From JAAYCI01 sp964550985 (GTDB lineage: Bacteria > Bacillota > Clostridia > Oscillospirales > Ruminococcaceae): 17,970 nt of DNA. The stretch lies in assembly GCA_964550985.1 (NCBI GenBank), contig CAZKBM010000066.1:1-17970 (forward strand), in the 5' to 3' direction. The translations under genes and the position numbers were made by a program. Positions 7,974-14,982 of the stretch are shown in pieces (the stretch's first letter is position 1; each line of letters opens with the position of its first letter). Under the pieces are notes generated by a model. The model searched no databases, was not told the DNA's origin, and was given only the letters and a program-made list of their open reading frames with translations.

Positions 7974-8972
7974 CTATTCCTCGTTTCCTATCATCAGTAA
8001 GCCATCTTTTAGGATGACTTCGCCATCCAGTGTGACGGTGGGTTTGCAAAAAACACAGTCGATGTGTTTGGTAGCCTGATTCTGACCGCCCTGGTCGAAG
8101 TTGTGGCCAAAACCGAAGTGGGCGGTGCCAAAAGCGCCCTCGTCCTCCAGCATCGAGCCACAGAGTTTGGCGTGGTCGTTCAGGCCGATGCCAAACTCGG
8201 CCAAAACCAAATTTTCGGGCTGGTTTTCCCCGTCCAGTATCTCGCGAAAGGCCTCTGCCTGCTCGCCTTTTGAAAAGGAGGAAATCCTGCCGTCGCGAAT
8301 TTCCAGCTGCAGGGGCTGGCCTTCCGCGATGAGGCCAATCTGAGGCAGCGGGATGCTGCCGTCCACTACAACCCTGCCCTGGGTCTCCCCTTCAATGGGG
8401 GAGATGTTTACCTCGATATTGGGTGGGGAACCCCAGGTGCCGGCCGCCCTGCACACGCCCGAGACCTCGTTGCCCACACGGCCTTCGGCGCGCAGGCGGA
8501 TATCGGTGCCACCTGTGCCCTGTACATGGATTTCCCCGGCTTCGCCCAGTTTTTTTTGCAGGCGAAGCACAGTCTTGTAAATCTCTAAAAAATCGGCATC
8601 CAGCGCCGCGCCGGGCAGCAGCATTTCACCGTGATAGTCCGGCATACTGATGAAACGGCATCCCGCCTCATTCGCGGCCTCGCGCGCCTTGGAGTGTGAA
8701 AGCGAGTACCTTGTAGGGGCAAAAATCACGTCGGCCCTTGGCATCATCTCGGCTATCAGCGCGGTGGGGTTTTCTCCGTGTGTGCTGCGCGGCTCCATCA
8801 GGCAAAGGGTAACGTCCGCGCCCAGCTCCTTAGCAGCCTGCATCATGGCGCGGGCAATCTCCGGGTTTTCACCAGAGGTATCCCCGATGACCAGTACCTT
8901 TTCGCCCTTCTGTACACCGGCGTTGATGCCGGCCAGCCGCCGTGCGCCGTGCATAAGTTCTTCCCGCTGCAT
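7974..8972 (-). CDS. M29-family aminopeptidase-like / NicX-like metalloenzyme
   Basis: Member of the aminopeptidase T (M29) fold, a family that also contains the 2,5-dihydroxypyridine dioxygenase NicX. The 332-residue length is short for aminopeptidase T (about 400) and nearer NicX, so peptidase action is not certain. Metal-ligand candidates are in place: Glu259 in LAEFGIGLN, Glu278 and His285 in EDEGAFGTAHFGFG, and His303 with Asp305 in KHIDC. The N-terminal half has a flavodoxin-like alternating pattern (KVLVIGDTSGENPEIARAM). ATG at 8972 follows the TAG of the dehydrogenase with no gap, so the two are translationally coupled. It could release an amino acid from a peptide or amide substrate, or open a ring. 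The fold is fairly sure; the reaction is unknown. Confidence 0.7.
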   Translation of the reverse strand: MQREELMHGARRLAGINAGVQKGEKVLVIGDTSGENPEIARAMMQAAKELGADVTLCLMEPRSTHGENPTALIAEMMPRADVIFAPTRYSLSHSKAREAANEAGCRFISMPDYHGEMLLPGAALDADFLEIYKTVLRLQKKLGEAGEIHVQGTGGTDIRLRAEGRVGNEVSGVCRAAGTWGSPPNIEVNISPIEGETQGRVVVDGSIPLPQIGLIAEGQPLQLEIRDGRISSFSKGEQAEAFREILDGENQPENLVLAEFGIGLNDHAKLCGSMLEDEGAFGTAHFGFGHNFDQGGQNQATKHIDCVFCKPTVTLDGEVILKDGLLMIGNEE

Positions 8973-10109
8973 CTAGTAGGCCCCCTTTTGCACCTGCACA
9001 ATTTCTCTCTTTTCAGCCGAGGCATAAATGGCGTCGGTCAGTTCCTGTACGCGGAAGCCGTCCAGCAGGTTTGGGGTAGTGCTTCTGCCCTCGGCCACAG
9101 CGTGCACAAAATCGTAGATGCTGGCCATGTGGTAGCGCGGCACGGCAATGTTTACGCGCGGGGGTGGAAAGACGGCGTCGCCCCCAAATTTCTGGCTGGT
9201 CTCTATCATCTGCCAGCCACCAAAGCCGCCAATGGGCTCCTTGGGCAGTTCATTGTTGTAGTAGTGGATGTAGTTTGGGTTGGCGTGGTCAAATTTGATG
9301 GCGCCCTTCTCACCGTAGAGCTCGAAGGTGAGGTCGACAGAGGCCCCGGTGGCCACCTGAGAGAGCAGCAGGGTGCCGGGCACGCCGCCGCAGTCGAGCT
9401 GGATGTTCAGGATATCTTCAATGTCCACCTTGGCCATCTCACTGCTACCGGCCACGGGGCGCTGTTTGAAGTGGGTGTTTTGCAGGGCAAAAACGCTATC
9501 GGTCTCGCCCACAAGGTGGCGAATCAAATCCAGCGAGTGGGTGCCAAGGGCGTACAAAACGCCGCCGCCAGACATGGCCTTGGTGGATTGCCAGCTGATG
9601 GGGCGCGCAGGGTCGATAAATTCAGAGCCATAGTAGCGCATGTTAAACTGGACAAGTTTGCCTATGGCGCCCTCGTCTAGCAGTTGCCTGGCGCGCATTA
9701 CAGCCGGGATAAAGCGGTAGATAAAGCTGATGCGGTTGGTTTGGTTGTAGCCGGTTTCTTTTATGGCATCCATCACCTGCTTTGCGCTGGATAGTTCAGC
9801 AGAGAGGGGTTTTTCGCAGTAGATGGGTTTTCCCGCATGGATGGCGGCGCAGAGCATCTCCACATGCAGGTGGTTGGGCGCGCAGATATCGATGACATCC
9901 ACCTCGGGGTCGGCCACCAGGTCCTGCCAATTGGGGTATGTTTTGCACACGGGCATTGGCAGGGCGGCAAGCTCCGGTTCAGTGGCCGAAACAGCATACA
10001 CCGAGACCTCGGGAATGTTCTTATAGTAGTACTTCAAATTGTCGTAACTCATGGAGTGCATCCGCCCCATGTAGCCAAAGCCAATCAGGCCGATTTTGAT
10101 TTTTTTCAT
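8973..10109 (-). CDS. Gfo/Idh/MocA-family NAD(P)-dependent oxidoreductase
   Basis: Cytoplasmic oxidoreductase of 378 residues. The N-terminal Rossmann domain has GFGYMG at 10-15. The family signature EKPL is at 99-102 and supplies the usual catalytic Lys100. The C-terminal domain carries GGGVLYALGTHSLD, with His191 and Asp194 in the normal substrate-site positions. Family members act on sugars, inositols and some amino-acid-like alcohols, so the substrate cannot be named. It starts at ATG 10109 with a GGGCGGG stretch upstream that can pair with CCGCCC (10117-10122 with 10129-10134), so the ribosome site may be partly hidden in a hairpin. A terminator-like hairpin separates it from the ureohydrolase gene upstream, while the next gene begins immediately at its stop. 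Confidence 0.88.
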   Translation of the reverse strand: MKKIKIGLIGFGYMGRMHSMSYDNLKYYYKNIPEVSVYAVSATEPELAALPMPVCKTYPNWQDLVADPEVDVIDICAPNHLHVEMLCAAIHAGKPIYCEKPLSAELSSAKQVMDAIKETGYNQTNRISFIYRFIPAVMRARQLLDEGAIGKLVQFNMRYYGSEFIDPARPISWQSTKAMSGGGVLYALGTHSLDLIRHLVGETDSVFALQNTHFKQRPVAGSSEMAKVDIEDILNIQLDCGGVPGTLLLSQVATGASVDLTFELYGEKGAIKFDHANPNYIHYYNNELPKEPIGGFGGWQMIETSQKFGGDAVFPPPRVNIAVPRYHMASIYDFVHAVAEGRSTTPNLLDGFRVQELTDAIYASAEKREIVQVQKGAY

Positions 10110-10116
10110 TGTTCGC

Positions 10117-10134
10117 CCGCCCTGCAGTGGGCGG
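10117..10134 (-). promoter_or_regulatory. small hairpin over the ribosome site of the Gfo/Idh gene
   Basis: On the minus strand CCGCCC pairs with GGGCGG around a 6-base loop, and the 3' arm is the only purine-rich site ahead of the ATG at 10109. It could lower translation of this gene. The stem is short, so confidence is low. Confidence 0.3.
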
Positions 10135-10157
10135 TTCCCCCTTTAAATTAAGTAAAG

Positions 10158-10199
10158 TAAGGGATGGCTGTGGAGTTTCACCCGAACAGCCATCCCTTA
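10158..10199 (-). terminator. internal terminator-like hairpin within the operon
   Basis: A 14-bp stem (10158-10171 with 10186-10199) has a 14-base loop. On the minus strand it is followed by a T-rich but interrupted tract (TTACTTTACTTAATTT). It lies between the ureohydrolase and the Gfo/Idh gene, so it may end part of the transcripts and lower expression of the eight downstream genes. I see no clear new promoter after it. Confidence 0.5.
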
Positions 10200-10207
10200 G
10201 GCGCTTT

Positions 10208-11212
10208 CTATAGGTCGGAAAAGGTAAAGAGATGGGGTTTTAAAAAGCCGGTAATAGCCGTGGCTGCCAGGCGGCTTGTGGCGCCGGTTGGGTCCAGCGT
10301 CGGGGCCACCTCCACAAGGTCGATGCCGCCCACGCGCGGGTCTTTTGAAACAACACCCACCAGTTCCAGGAACTCATCGGCCGTGATGCCCCCAAATACA
10401 TAGGAGCCGGTTCCCTGTGCGTAGGCAAAATCAATGGCGTCAATATCCAAGGTTACATAAAGGGCGTCTACCCCCTCGCCGGCAATCTCAAGGGCTTTTT
10501 TCGTCACCGTGGCGGCGCCCTGTTTGCGGATGTCCTGTGCGGTGAAGATGGTGGCCCCGTTTTCGGTGATATAGCGGTAGGGCTCGGTTCCGGTACTGCC
10601 GCTGATGCCAAGGAACACCATGTTCTTCATCGAAACACCTGCAAGCTCGCTGACGCGCCGCGCCGGGGAGCCATGATAGCATTTGCCCCAGGTGTCATTG
10701 TCGTCGCAGGCATCCAGGTGGGCATCCACGTGGAGATAGCCAATTTTAGGCTGGCGGCCCAGCCGTTTGGCAAGGCCTTTTTCAAAGCCCAGCACCGCAG
10801 GGTAGGCCACAAAGTGGTCGCCCCCCAGCATAACAGGCGTGGCGCCCTTTTCGGTAATGGTCTCGATGGCGGCGGCGATGCTCTGGGTGGTTTTTGCCAC
10901 ATCGGTGGGGAATACCCGCACATCTCCGGCGTCAAAAACAAGGTTTTTCATGGGCCCATGCATCCGCCGCTTGCTGTCTACATCAACGACATCCTGCCCG
11001 TCAATGGCCGTGTAGTGGTAGATGAAATGCACCGAGTGTTTGCGAATCTCGTTTGGCGCATAGCGCGCGCCCGGCCTTGTGCCTGAGCTGGTGTCGAAGG
11101 GGGCGCCCACCACAACAAAGGTGTTTTCCCTGGCCTCTTCAATATCAATGTAGGGTGCGCGCAGATAGGTCATGATGCCGCCGTGCGAGAGATAGTCTGT
11201 GCGATCTTTCAT
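10208..11212 (-). CDS. agmatinase/arginase-family ureohydrolase
   Basis: Binuclear manganese enzyme that hydrolyses a guanidino or related amidino group, usually giving urea and an amine. The 334-residue protein has all metal motifs: His133 in GGDHF, Asp163/His165/Asp167 in DAHLD, Asp256 and Asp258 in LDIDAID, and Glu301 in EVAP. In most agmatinases and arginases the third motif continues as DP; here it is DF (Phe262), a substitution near the active site. ATG at 11212 has GGGGAG about 8 bases upstream. It is the second gene of the operon, 22 bases after the transporter, so the imported substrate may carry a guanidino group. Agmatine, guanidino acids, formiminoglutamate and hydroxylated arginine derivatives are all possible; none is shown. 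Confidence 0.87.
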   Translation of the reverse strand: MKDRTDYLSHGGIMTYLRAPYIDIEEARENTFVVVGAPFDTSSGTRPGARYAPNEIRKHSVHFIYHYTAIDGQDVVDVDSKRRMHGPMKNLVFDAGDVRVFPTDVAKTTQSIAAAIETITEKGATPVMLGGDHFVAYPAVLGFEKGLAKRLGRQPKIGYLHVDAHLDACDDNDTWGKCYHGSPARRVSELAGVSMKNMVFLGISGSTGTEPYRYITENGATIFTAQDIRKQGAATVTKKALEIAGEGVDALYVTLDIDAIDFAYAQGTGSYVFGGITADEFLELVGVVSKDPRVGGIDLVEVAPTLDPTGATSRLAATAITGFLKPHLFTFSDL

Positions 11213-11234
11213 CTAGTTCACTCCCCATTACTGT

Positions 11235-12491
11235 TTAGCCGAACAGGCCGGCGATGGCGCTGAAAGCGGCGGGAATTCCGGTGATGGTCATAAGCAGAAC
11301 CACCAGGGCCACCAGGCCCATGCCTACGTTTTGGAACTTGGTGCTGGAAGATTCGCCCAAAACGGATTTTTTATTGGCCAGCAGTGTGATGAAAATAACG
11401 GATACAGGCAGGATAAAGGTGTTTAACACCTGTGCCGAGATGATGATGCCGACGGGTACTTTGCCAAAGAAAAAGTTTACCAGGATGGGAAACAGGCCGA
11501 TGACACCGATGCAGATTTTGGAGGCGATGCCCTCCACCTTGGGGCTGAAATTGAAGGACTCTTGGAACATGGGGGGGATGCAGGAAGTCATGTAAATGGC
11601 GGAGGAGAAACCGGCGGCCCACAGACCCAGGGCAAAGAGGACACCTGCAAAACGGCCAAGTGTGGGAACAAGCTGTGCGGCCATGTCGGCGGCGCTGCTA
11701 ACGGTGATGCCCTGCGGATGCAGCACGGTGGCCGAGCAGATGATGACGGCGCAGGTGATGACGCCGGTGAGCACCATGTTAAAGCGCAGGTCCCCTTTGG
11801 CGTGTTTCAGGTCGGCGATGCCATTGCTCCATTTTTTCTTGGTTAGGCTGGAAAGGGCAAAGGGGATGTCTGGGCACATGGTGGTGCCCACAAGCCCCAG
11901 CGCCAAGAGGGTGGCGCCATCGGGAATTTTGGGAATCAGGCCGGAGGCGATGCCGCCAAGGCTGGGCTTTGAAGCGAACATGGTGATTAGGAAAGCGCCC
12001 AGCATGATGATGACAAGGCCCATGTTCACACGCTCAAGAATTTTGTAGCGGCCCACAAAGGCGATAACGAGCGAGGCCACACAGAGGATGAGCAGAGCGG
12101 TGGAGATGGAGATGCTGGGGATGAGCAGGTTTATGGCCATGGAAGCGCCAACGTAGTTGCCGGTTTGGTAGGCCAAAGCCCCCACGAAGATGGCGATGAA
12201 GGTGAACCTGGAGGCGCCAAGGCCCACCTGGGTGCGCACGCCTTCCAGCATGGTGGTATTGGTTTTTAAGGTCCAGCGGATACAGGGCTCTTCTAAAATG
12301 TAAGCAAGTATGGGTGTTAAAACGGTACACCACAATAGGGCGTACCCGTAGCTTGCGCCGGTTGAAGACGCGGTTGTAACCGTGCCGGGGCCTACAATGC
12401 TGGCGGCGATGATGATGCCGGGGCCAATCATACGCAGCAGCCGTAGAAAACCAAGTTGTTTTCGTACCCCTGTTTCGTTTGCAGTTTGCAT
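11235..12491 (-). CDS. NRAMP-family transporter lacking the canonical metal-binding motifs
   Basis: Polytopic membrane protein of the NRAMP (SLC11) family in the LeuT-fold APC superfamily, 418 residues with about 11 hydrophobic segments. ATG at 12491 is chosen because GGAGG at 12500-12504 lies 8 bases upstream; a longer in-frame start at 12572 has no ribosome site. The family match rests on the N-terminal GPGIIIAASIVGPGT and later half-helix patterns. In true Mn/Fe carriers TM1 has DPGN and TM6 has MPHN. Here TM1 reads GPGT (34-37) and TM6 reads CPDI (206-209), so the metal-coordinating Asp, Asn, Met and His are all replaced. As first gene of an amino-acid catabolic operon it may carry an organic substrate, or another ion such as Mg. 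Family likely; substrate unknown. Confidence 0.8.
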   Translation of the reverse strand: MQTANETGVRKQLGFLRLLRMIGPGIIIAASIVGPGTVTTASSTGASYGYALLWCTVLTPILAYILEEPCIRWTLKTNTTMLEGVRTQVGLGASRFTFIAIFVGALAYQTGNYVGASMAINLLIPSISISTALLILCVASLVIAFVGRYKILERVNMGLVIIMLGAFLITMFASKPSLGGIASGLIPKIPDGATLLALGLVGTTMCPDIPFALSSLTKKKWSNGIADLKHAKGDLRFNMVLTGVITCAVIICSATVLHPQGITVSSAADMAAQLVPTLGRFAGVLFALGLWAAGFSSAIYMTSCIPPMFQESFNFSPKVEGIASKICIGVIGLFPILVNFFFGKVPVGIIISAQVLNTFILPVSVIFITLLANKKSVLGESSSTKFQNVGMGLVALVVLLMTITGIPAAFSAIAGLFG

Positions 12492-12725
12492 GATGTTTTC
12501 CTCCACTTTTCCAACGGGAGAAAGTCCAGGGATCAGAGGGTTTGCCAAGTAAAGAAGCAAAACCATCTGCATCGACGCGCAAGATGTTCCGCTGCACTCT
12601 CTCTGGTTGATTCAGCACGGACAGCTTCACTTATTTGACTGTTGAAATGCAAAAAAATGACAAATGTGTGGGGGCTATAAACGGTAATGCTTAAGGCTGC
12701 AGAAGTGTCGACACTATCTGTTTGC
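12492..12725 (-). other. about 230-base untranslated leader of the operon
   Basis: This is the stretch between the predicted transcript start and the transporter ATG. I looked for T-box, glycine, guanidine, lysine and other riboswitch signatures and recognised none. An in-frame upstream extension of the transporter and an overlapping GTG-started frame from 12630 have no ribosome site. The only clear structure is the palindrome at 12704-12715. Confidence 0.4.
12704..12715. promoter_or_regulatory. 12-bp palindrome, candidate operator for the GntR/FCD regulator
   Basis: AGTGTCGACACT is a perfect palindrome and, with one bulged base, the symmetry extends to a CAGA/TCTG pair on the outside. Its core GTCGAC fits the GT-M-K-AC pattern typical of FadR-type GntR operators. 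It lies about 10-20 bases after the predicted start of the operon transcript, a good place for a repressor. Binding is inferred from the neighbour at 13034-13756. Confidence 0.5.
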
Positions 12726-12731
12726 CCTCAT

Positions 12732-12761
12732 AAGATATCACAAGATTAATAATATTGTCAA
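12732..12761 (-). promoter_or_regulatory. sigma-A-type promoter of the catabolic operon
   Basis: On the minus strand a perfect -35 TTGACA (12756-12761) is followed after 18 bases by TATCTT (12732-12737). The surrounding sequence is very AT-rich. Transcription would start near 12725. The spacing is one base longer than ideal and the -10 box is imperfect. Confidence 0.6.
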
Positions 12762-12963
12762 TAGTTTTTAATTAAAATAACAACAAAATATTTTAAATAA
12801 CGACAGTAAAAATAGGCACTATTTTCATAGAAAATTGCTTTATAGAAAAATAATGCGTTAATAAATAAAAAATATAAATTGCGTATATTTTGCAAATAAA
12901 TAATTAGTATCGATGATAGACAATTTGGTTTTGATTGAGTATACTGGTGTAAATTATGCAGAA
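12762..12963. other. AT-rich gene-free stretch upstream of the operon promoter
   Basis: No coding sequence is supported here. It contains an inverted repeat ATTTTC-ATA-GAAAAT at 12821-12835, an 8-bp palindrome AGTATACT at 12938-12945 whose GTATAC core also fits a FadR-type operator, and AGTATCGAT at 12906-12914, which recurs in front of the regulator gene at 13776-13784. These may be regulator sites or chance in AT-rich DNA. Confidence 0.3.
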
Positions 12964-12965
12964 CA

Positions 12966-12999
12966 ATAAAAAAGAAATCCGTGTTTTCACACGGATTTC
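12966..12999 (-). terminator. intrinsic terminator of the GntR regulator gene
   Basis: On the minus strand an 11-bp stem (12974-12984 with 12989-12999) with a 4-base loop is followed by six T. It lies 35 bases after the stop of the regulator gene, so regulator and operon are separate transcripts. Confidence 0.88.
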
Positions 13000-13033
13000 C
13001 CGAACGCAGCCCGGCGGCCTTTTTTGGTAAATT

Positions 13034-13756
13034 CTACAGGCTAAATTCCTTGACGCCTGTTCCACTGATGAACTGCTTGAGGATGCTTTCGTTGATGAAC
13101 TGGGTGCGCTGCAGATAGTTGCCCAGGTGGCGCTGCACACATTGATAGACCTCATCGGGGCTGCCGCGCTCCAGCATACTCAAAATTTCCAGGTGTTCCA
13201 GTGTTGCGGTGATGACCGACTGCCTCTTGAGGTCTTCCTGGGCGGTTTCCTCGTTGCAGTAACGGATGCGTAGCGAGTGCTCCTTGAGTGTGGTGAGGAT
13301 ATCCGATAGGACAAGAGAACCTGCATGGATGTGCAAAATTTCGTGCAAGGTTAAATCGGAAGAAACGTATTCATGCATGTTTTCTGGGTGTAATATCACG
13401 CCGTTCAGCCGCTGCCGAAGGTCCTCAATCTCCCCTTTGGGCACCTTGCCCACCGAGAGCTTGGCCGCGTAGGGCTCCAGCATCTGGCGCAGTTCGTTTA
13501 CAATGTCGTAGTCTTGCAGGGAGATACTGGAGACGATGGCTTTGCGGCGCGGGTTCAAAATAACAAAACCATCCTGCTGCAGCATGTTCAGCGCTTCGCG
13601 AATGGGTGCGCTGCTGATATTCATGGTGTTGGCCAGTTCCAAAATATTCAGGCTCTCGCCTGCTTTAAAATGCCCCAGAATAATTTCCAATTTCAATGCT
13701 TCATATACGGCGTCCTTCAATGAAACATTGTCCTTAAGATGTTTAAGGGCCTCCAA
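13034..13756 (-). CDS. GntR-family regulator with FCD ligand domain (FadR type)
   Basis: DNA-binding regulator of 240 residues: a winged helix-turn-helix at about 12-78 (LNILELANTMNISSAPIREAL is the recognition region) and an all-helical FCD domain from about 80 to 225. The FCD metal ligands are present as Asp134, His138, His188 and His210, so the domain should bind a metal and a small carboxylic acid. The start is TTG at 13756, with AGAGGTGA 6 bases upstream. Its own terminator follows, and the operon promoter with a FadR-like palindrome lies beyond. The likely role is repression of the operon, released by a pathway acid such as the substrate or an oxo acid. Target and ligand are inferred from position. 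Confidence 0.88.
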   Translation of the reverse strand: MEALKHLKDNVSLKDAVYEALKLEIILGHFKAGESLNILELANTMNISSAPIREALNMLQQDGFVILNPRRKAIVSSISLQDYDIVNELRQMLEPYAAKLSVGKVPKGEIEDLRQRLNGVILHPENMHEYVSSDLTLHEILHIHAGSLVLSDILTTLKEHSLRIRYCNEETAQEDLKRQSVITATLEHLEILSMLERGSPDEVYQCVQRHLGNYLQRTQFINESILKQFISGTGVKEFSL

Positions 13757-13794
13757 AACGACTCACCTCTTTAAAAGTATCGATTATTTCCTCC

Positions 13795-13823
13795 ATGATA
13801 CAGTATTTCTGTTGATTTGTGAA
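13795..13823 (-). promoter_or_regulatory. promoter of the GntR regulator gene
   Basis: On the minus strand -35 TTCACA (13818-13823) and -10 TATCAT (13795-13800) are separated by 17 bases, each one mismatch from consensus. The start would fall near 13788, just ahead of AGTATCGAT at 13776-13784, which may allow self-regulation. A weaker plus-strand pair, TTGATT at 13813 and TAATTA 17 bases later, may serve the divergent DegT-like gene. Confidence 0.55.
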
Positions 13824-13869
13824 GGTAGTTCCTCTAATTATTTACGAAAAAACGTGGGAGGTTGTTATT

Positions 13870-14982
13870 ATGATCATCGGTGGACTGCAGAGTATGGATT
13901 TTTCGCTTCTTGGTAAGCCGGCAAAACGGCAAAATTTCCCCCTTCTCTTTGACAAAAAGGGGGAATATAAGAGAGTGCTGTGGACAAATAACGGCCGCAC
14001 GGCCACGGTATATGCACTGGAAAACGGTGTGCAGTGCGGCCCAAACGAGCACGTACTGGTTCCCGATTATCTTTGCGTGTCGGTGCTGAACGCTTTTGAA
14101 GAAGCGGGGACGCCCTTCAAATGTTATCGAGTTGACAGAAATTTGCAGGTGGATGTGGAGGACTTGAGAAAAAAAATAGACGATAAAACCCGCGGGATTT
14201 ATCTCATTCACTACTTTGGGCAGCCGCACAGCGCGCAGACGGCGCAGGCCGTGCAGGAGCTGGCCCATGCGTATGGTATTCCCATCTTAGAGGATATCAC
14301 CCAGACCTTGTTCAGCTACAGCGAGGGCAGAATGGGTTATGGGGATTATGTTTTGTGCAGTACGCGCAAGTGGTTCCCGGTGACGGACGGGGGCCTTTTG
14401 GCTGTGCGCCAGGGGGCCGCTTTGCGCACGGTGAAGCTGCTAGCCGGATATAACAAGGATGCGTACAACCAGTTGCTGCTCACCTGTATTCGCCAGCAGG
14501 CCGATGCCCGGCAGCAGCCGGATATGGATCAGCTTCTTGAGATGGAGCGCATGGCCAATCGAACCCGCTATGAAAACCTGCGTCCTTGCCAAATTACCGA
14601 GGCCTCGAAAAGTATCATGCTGAACTTCGATGTGGAGGAACTGTGCAAAAAGCGCAGGGAAAATTATCAAACCCTTTACGAGCGCCTGTACAGGCTGCCA
14701 GATGTGCAAATTTTTGGGGGTGAAATATTACAGGAGGCGAATTTTGTGCCCTTTGGCATGTTGGTGCTGGTGGAGGAGCAGGAAAGGTTCTTTGATTTTC
14801 TTGCCCGAGAAAAGAAAATCGTAGGGGAAATTCAGTGGGTGCTGCCCGTAGAAAAGTACAATCCCGGCGAGGCGGCGCGCCGGCTTTCAAAGCATAACCT
14901 GATGCTTCACTGTGACCAGCGCTACGGAAAAGCCGAGATGGAACGGACGGCCGAGGCCGTGGAGGCCTTTTTTTCCATATAA
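13870..14982 (+). CDS. DegT/DnrJ/EryC1-like PLP-dependent enzyme
   Basis: Fold-type-I PLP protein of 370 residues, related to the DegT/DnrJ/EryC1 aminotransferases. ATG at 13870 is chosen because GGGAGG at 13856-13861 lies 8 bases upstream; a GTG start at 13819 would run through that ribosome site. Visible motifs are NNGRTATVYAL near the N-terminus, Asp142 in ILEDITQTLFS (pyridine-nitrogen Asp), and the presumed Schiff-base Lys167 in CSTRKWFPVTDGG. Typical family members aminate keto-sugars in wall or antibiotic synthesis, but no sugar genes are near. It is transcribed away from the regulator and does not belong to the minus-strand operon. The family fold is likely; substrate is unknown. A short AGGCC/GGCCT hairpin with a T run sits in its last codons (14954-14975) and may terminate it. 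Confidence 0.72.
   Translation: MIIGGLQSMDFSLLGKPAKRQNFPLLFDKKGEYKRVLWTNNGRTATVYALENGVQCGPNEHVLVPDYLCVSVLNAFEEAGTPFKCYRVDRNLQVDVEDLRKKIDDKTRGIYLIHYFGQPHSAQTAQAVQELAHAYGIPILEDITQTLFSYSEGRMGYGDYVLCSTRKWFPVTDGGLLAVRQGAALRTVKLLAGYNKDAYNQLLLTCIRQQADARQQPDMDQLLEMERMANRTRYENLRPCQITEASKSIMLNFDVEELCKKRRENYQTLYERLYRLPDVQIFGGEILQEANFVPFGMLVLVEEQERFFDFLAREKKIVGEIQWVLPVEKYNPGEAARRLSKHNLMLHCDQRYGKAEMERTAEAVEAFFSI

Noticed and set aside
8778..9680. 300-codon plus-strand frame opposite the Gfo/Idh gene
   Set aside because: Antisense shadow of a well-supported gene, with no recognisable protein features.
12034..12630. 198-codon minus-strand frame overlapping the transporter start and leader
   Set aside because: It runs out of frame through the transporter's membrane segments, has no ribosome site, and its text past the overlap is Arg/His-rich nonsense.
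12492..12725. Riboswitch or T-box in the operon leader
   Set aside because: No T-box AGGGTGG core, glycine, lysine or guanidine riboswitch signature was found. A covariance-model search would be the decisive test.
12821..12835. CodY-like box ATTTTC-ATA-GAAAAT
   Set aside because: The arms look like a CodY box but are three bases apart instead of one, and AT-rich DNA makes such dyads common.
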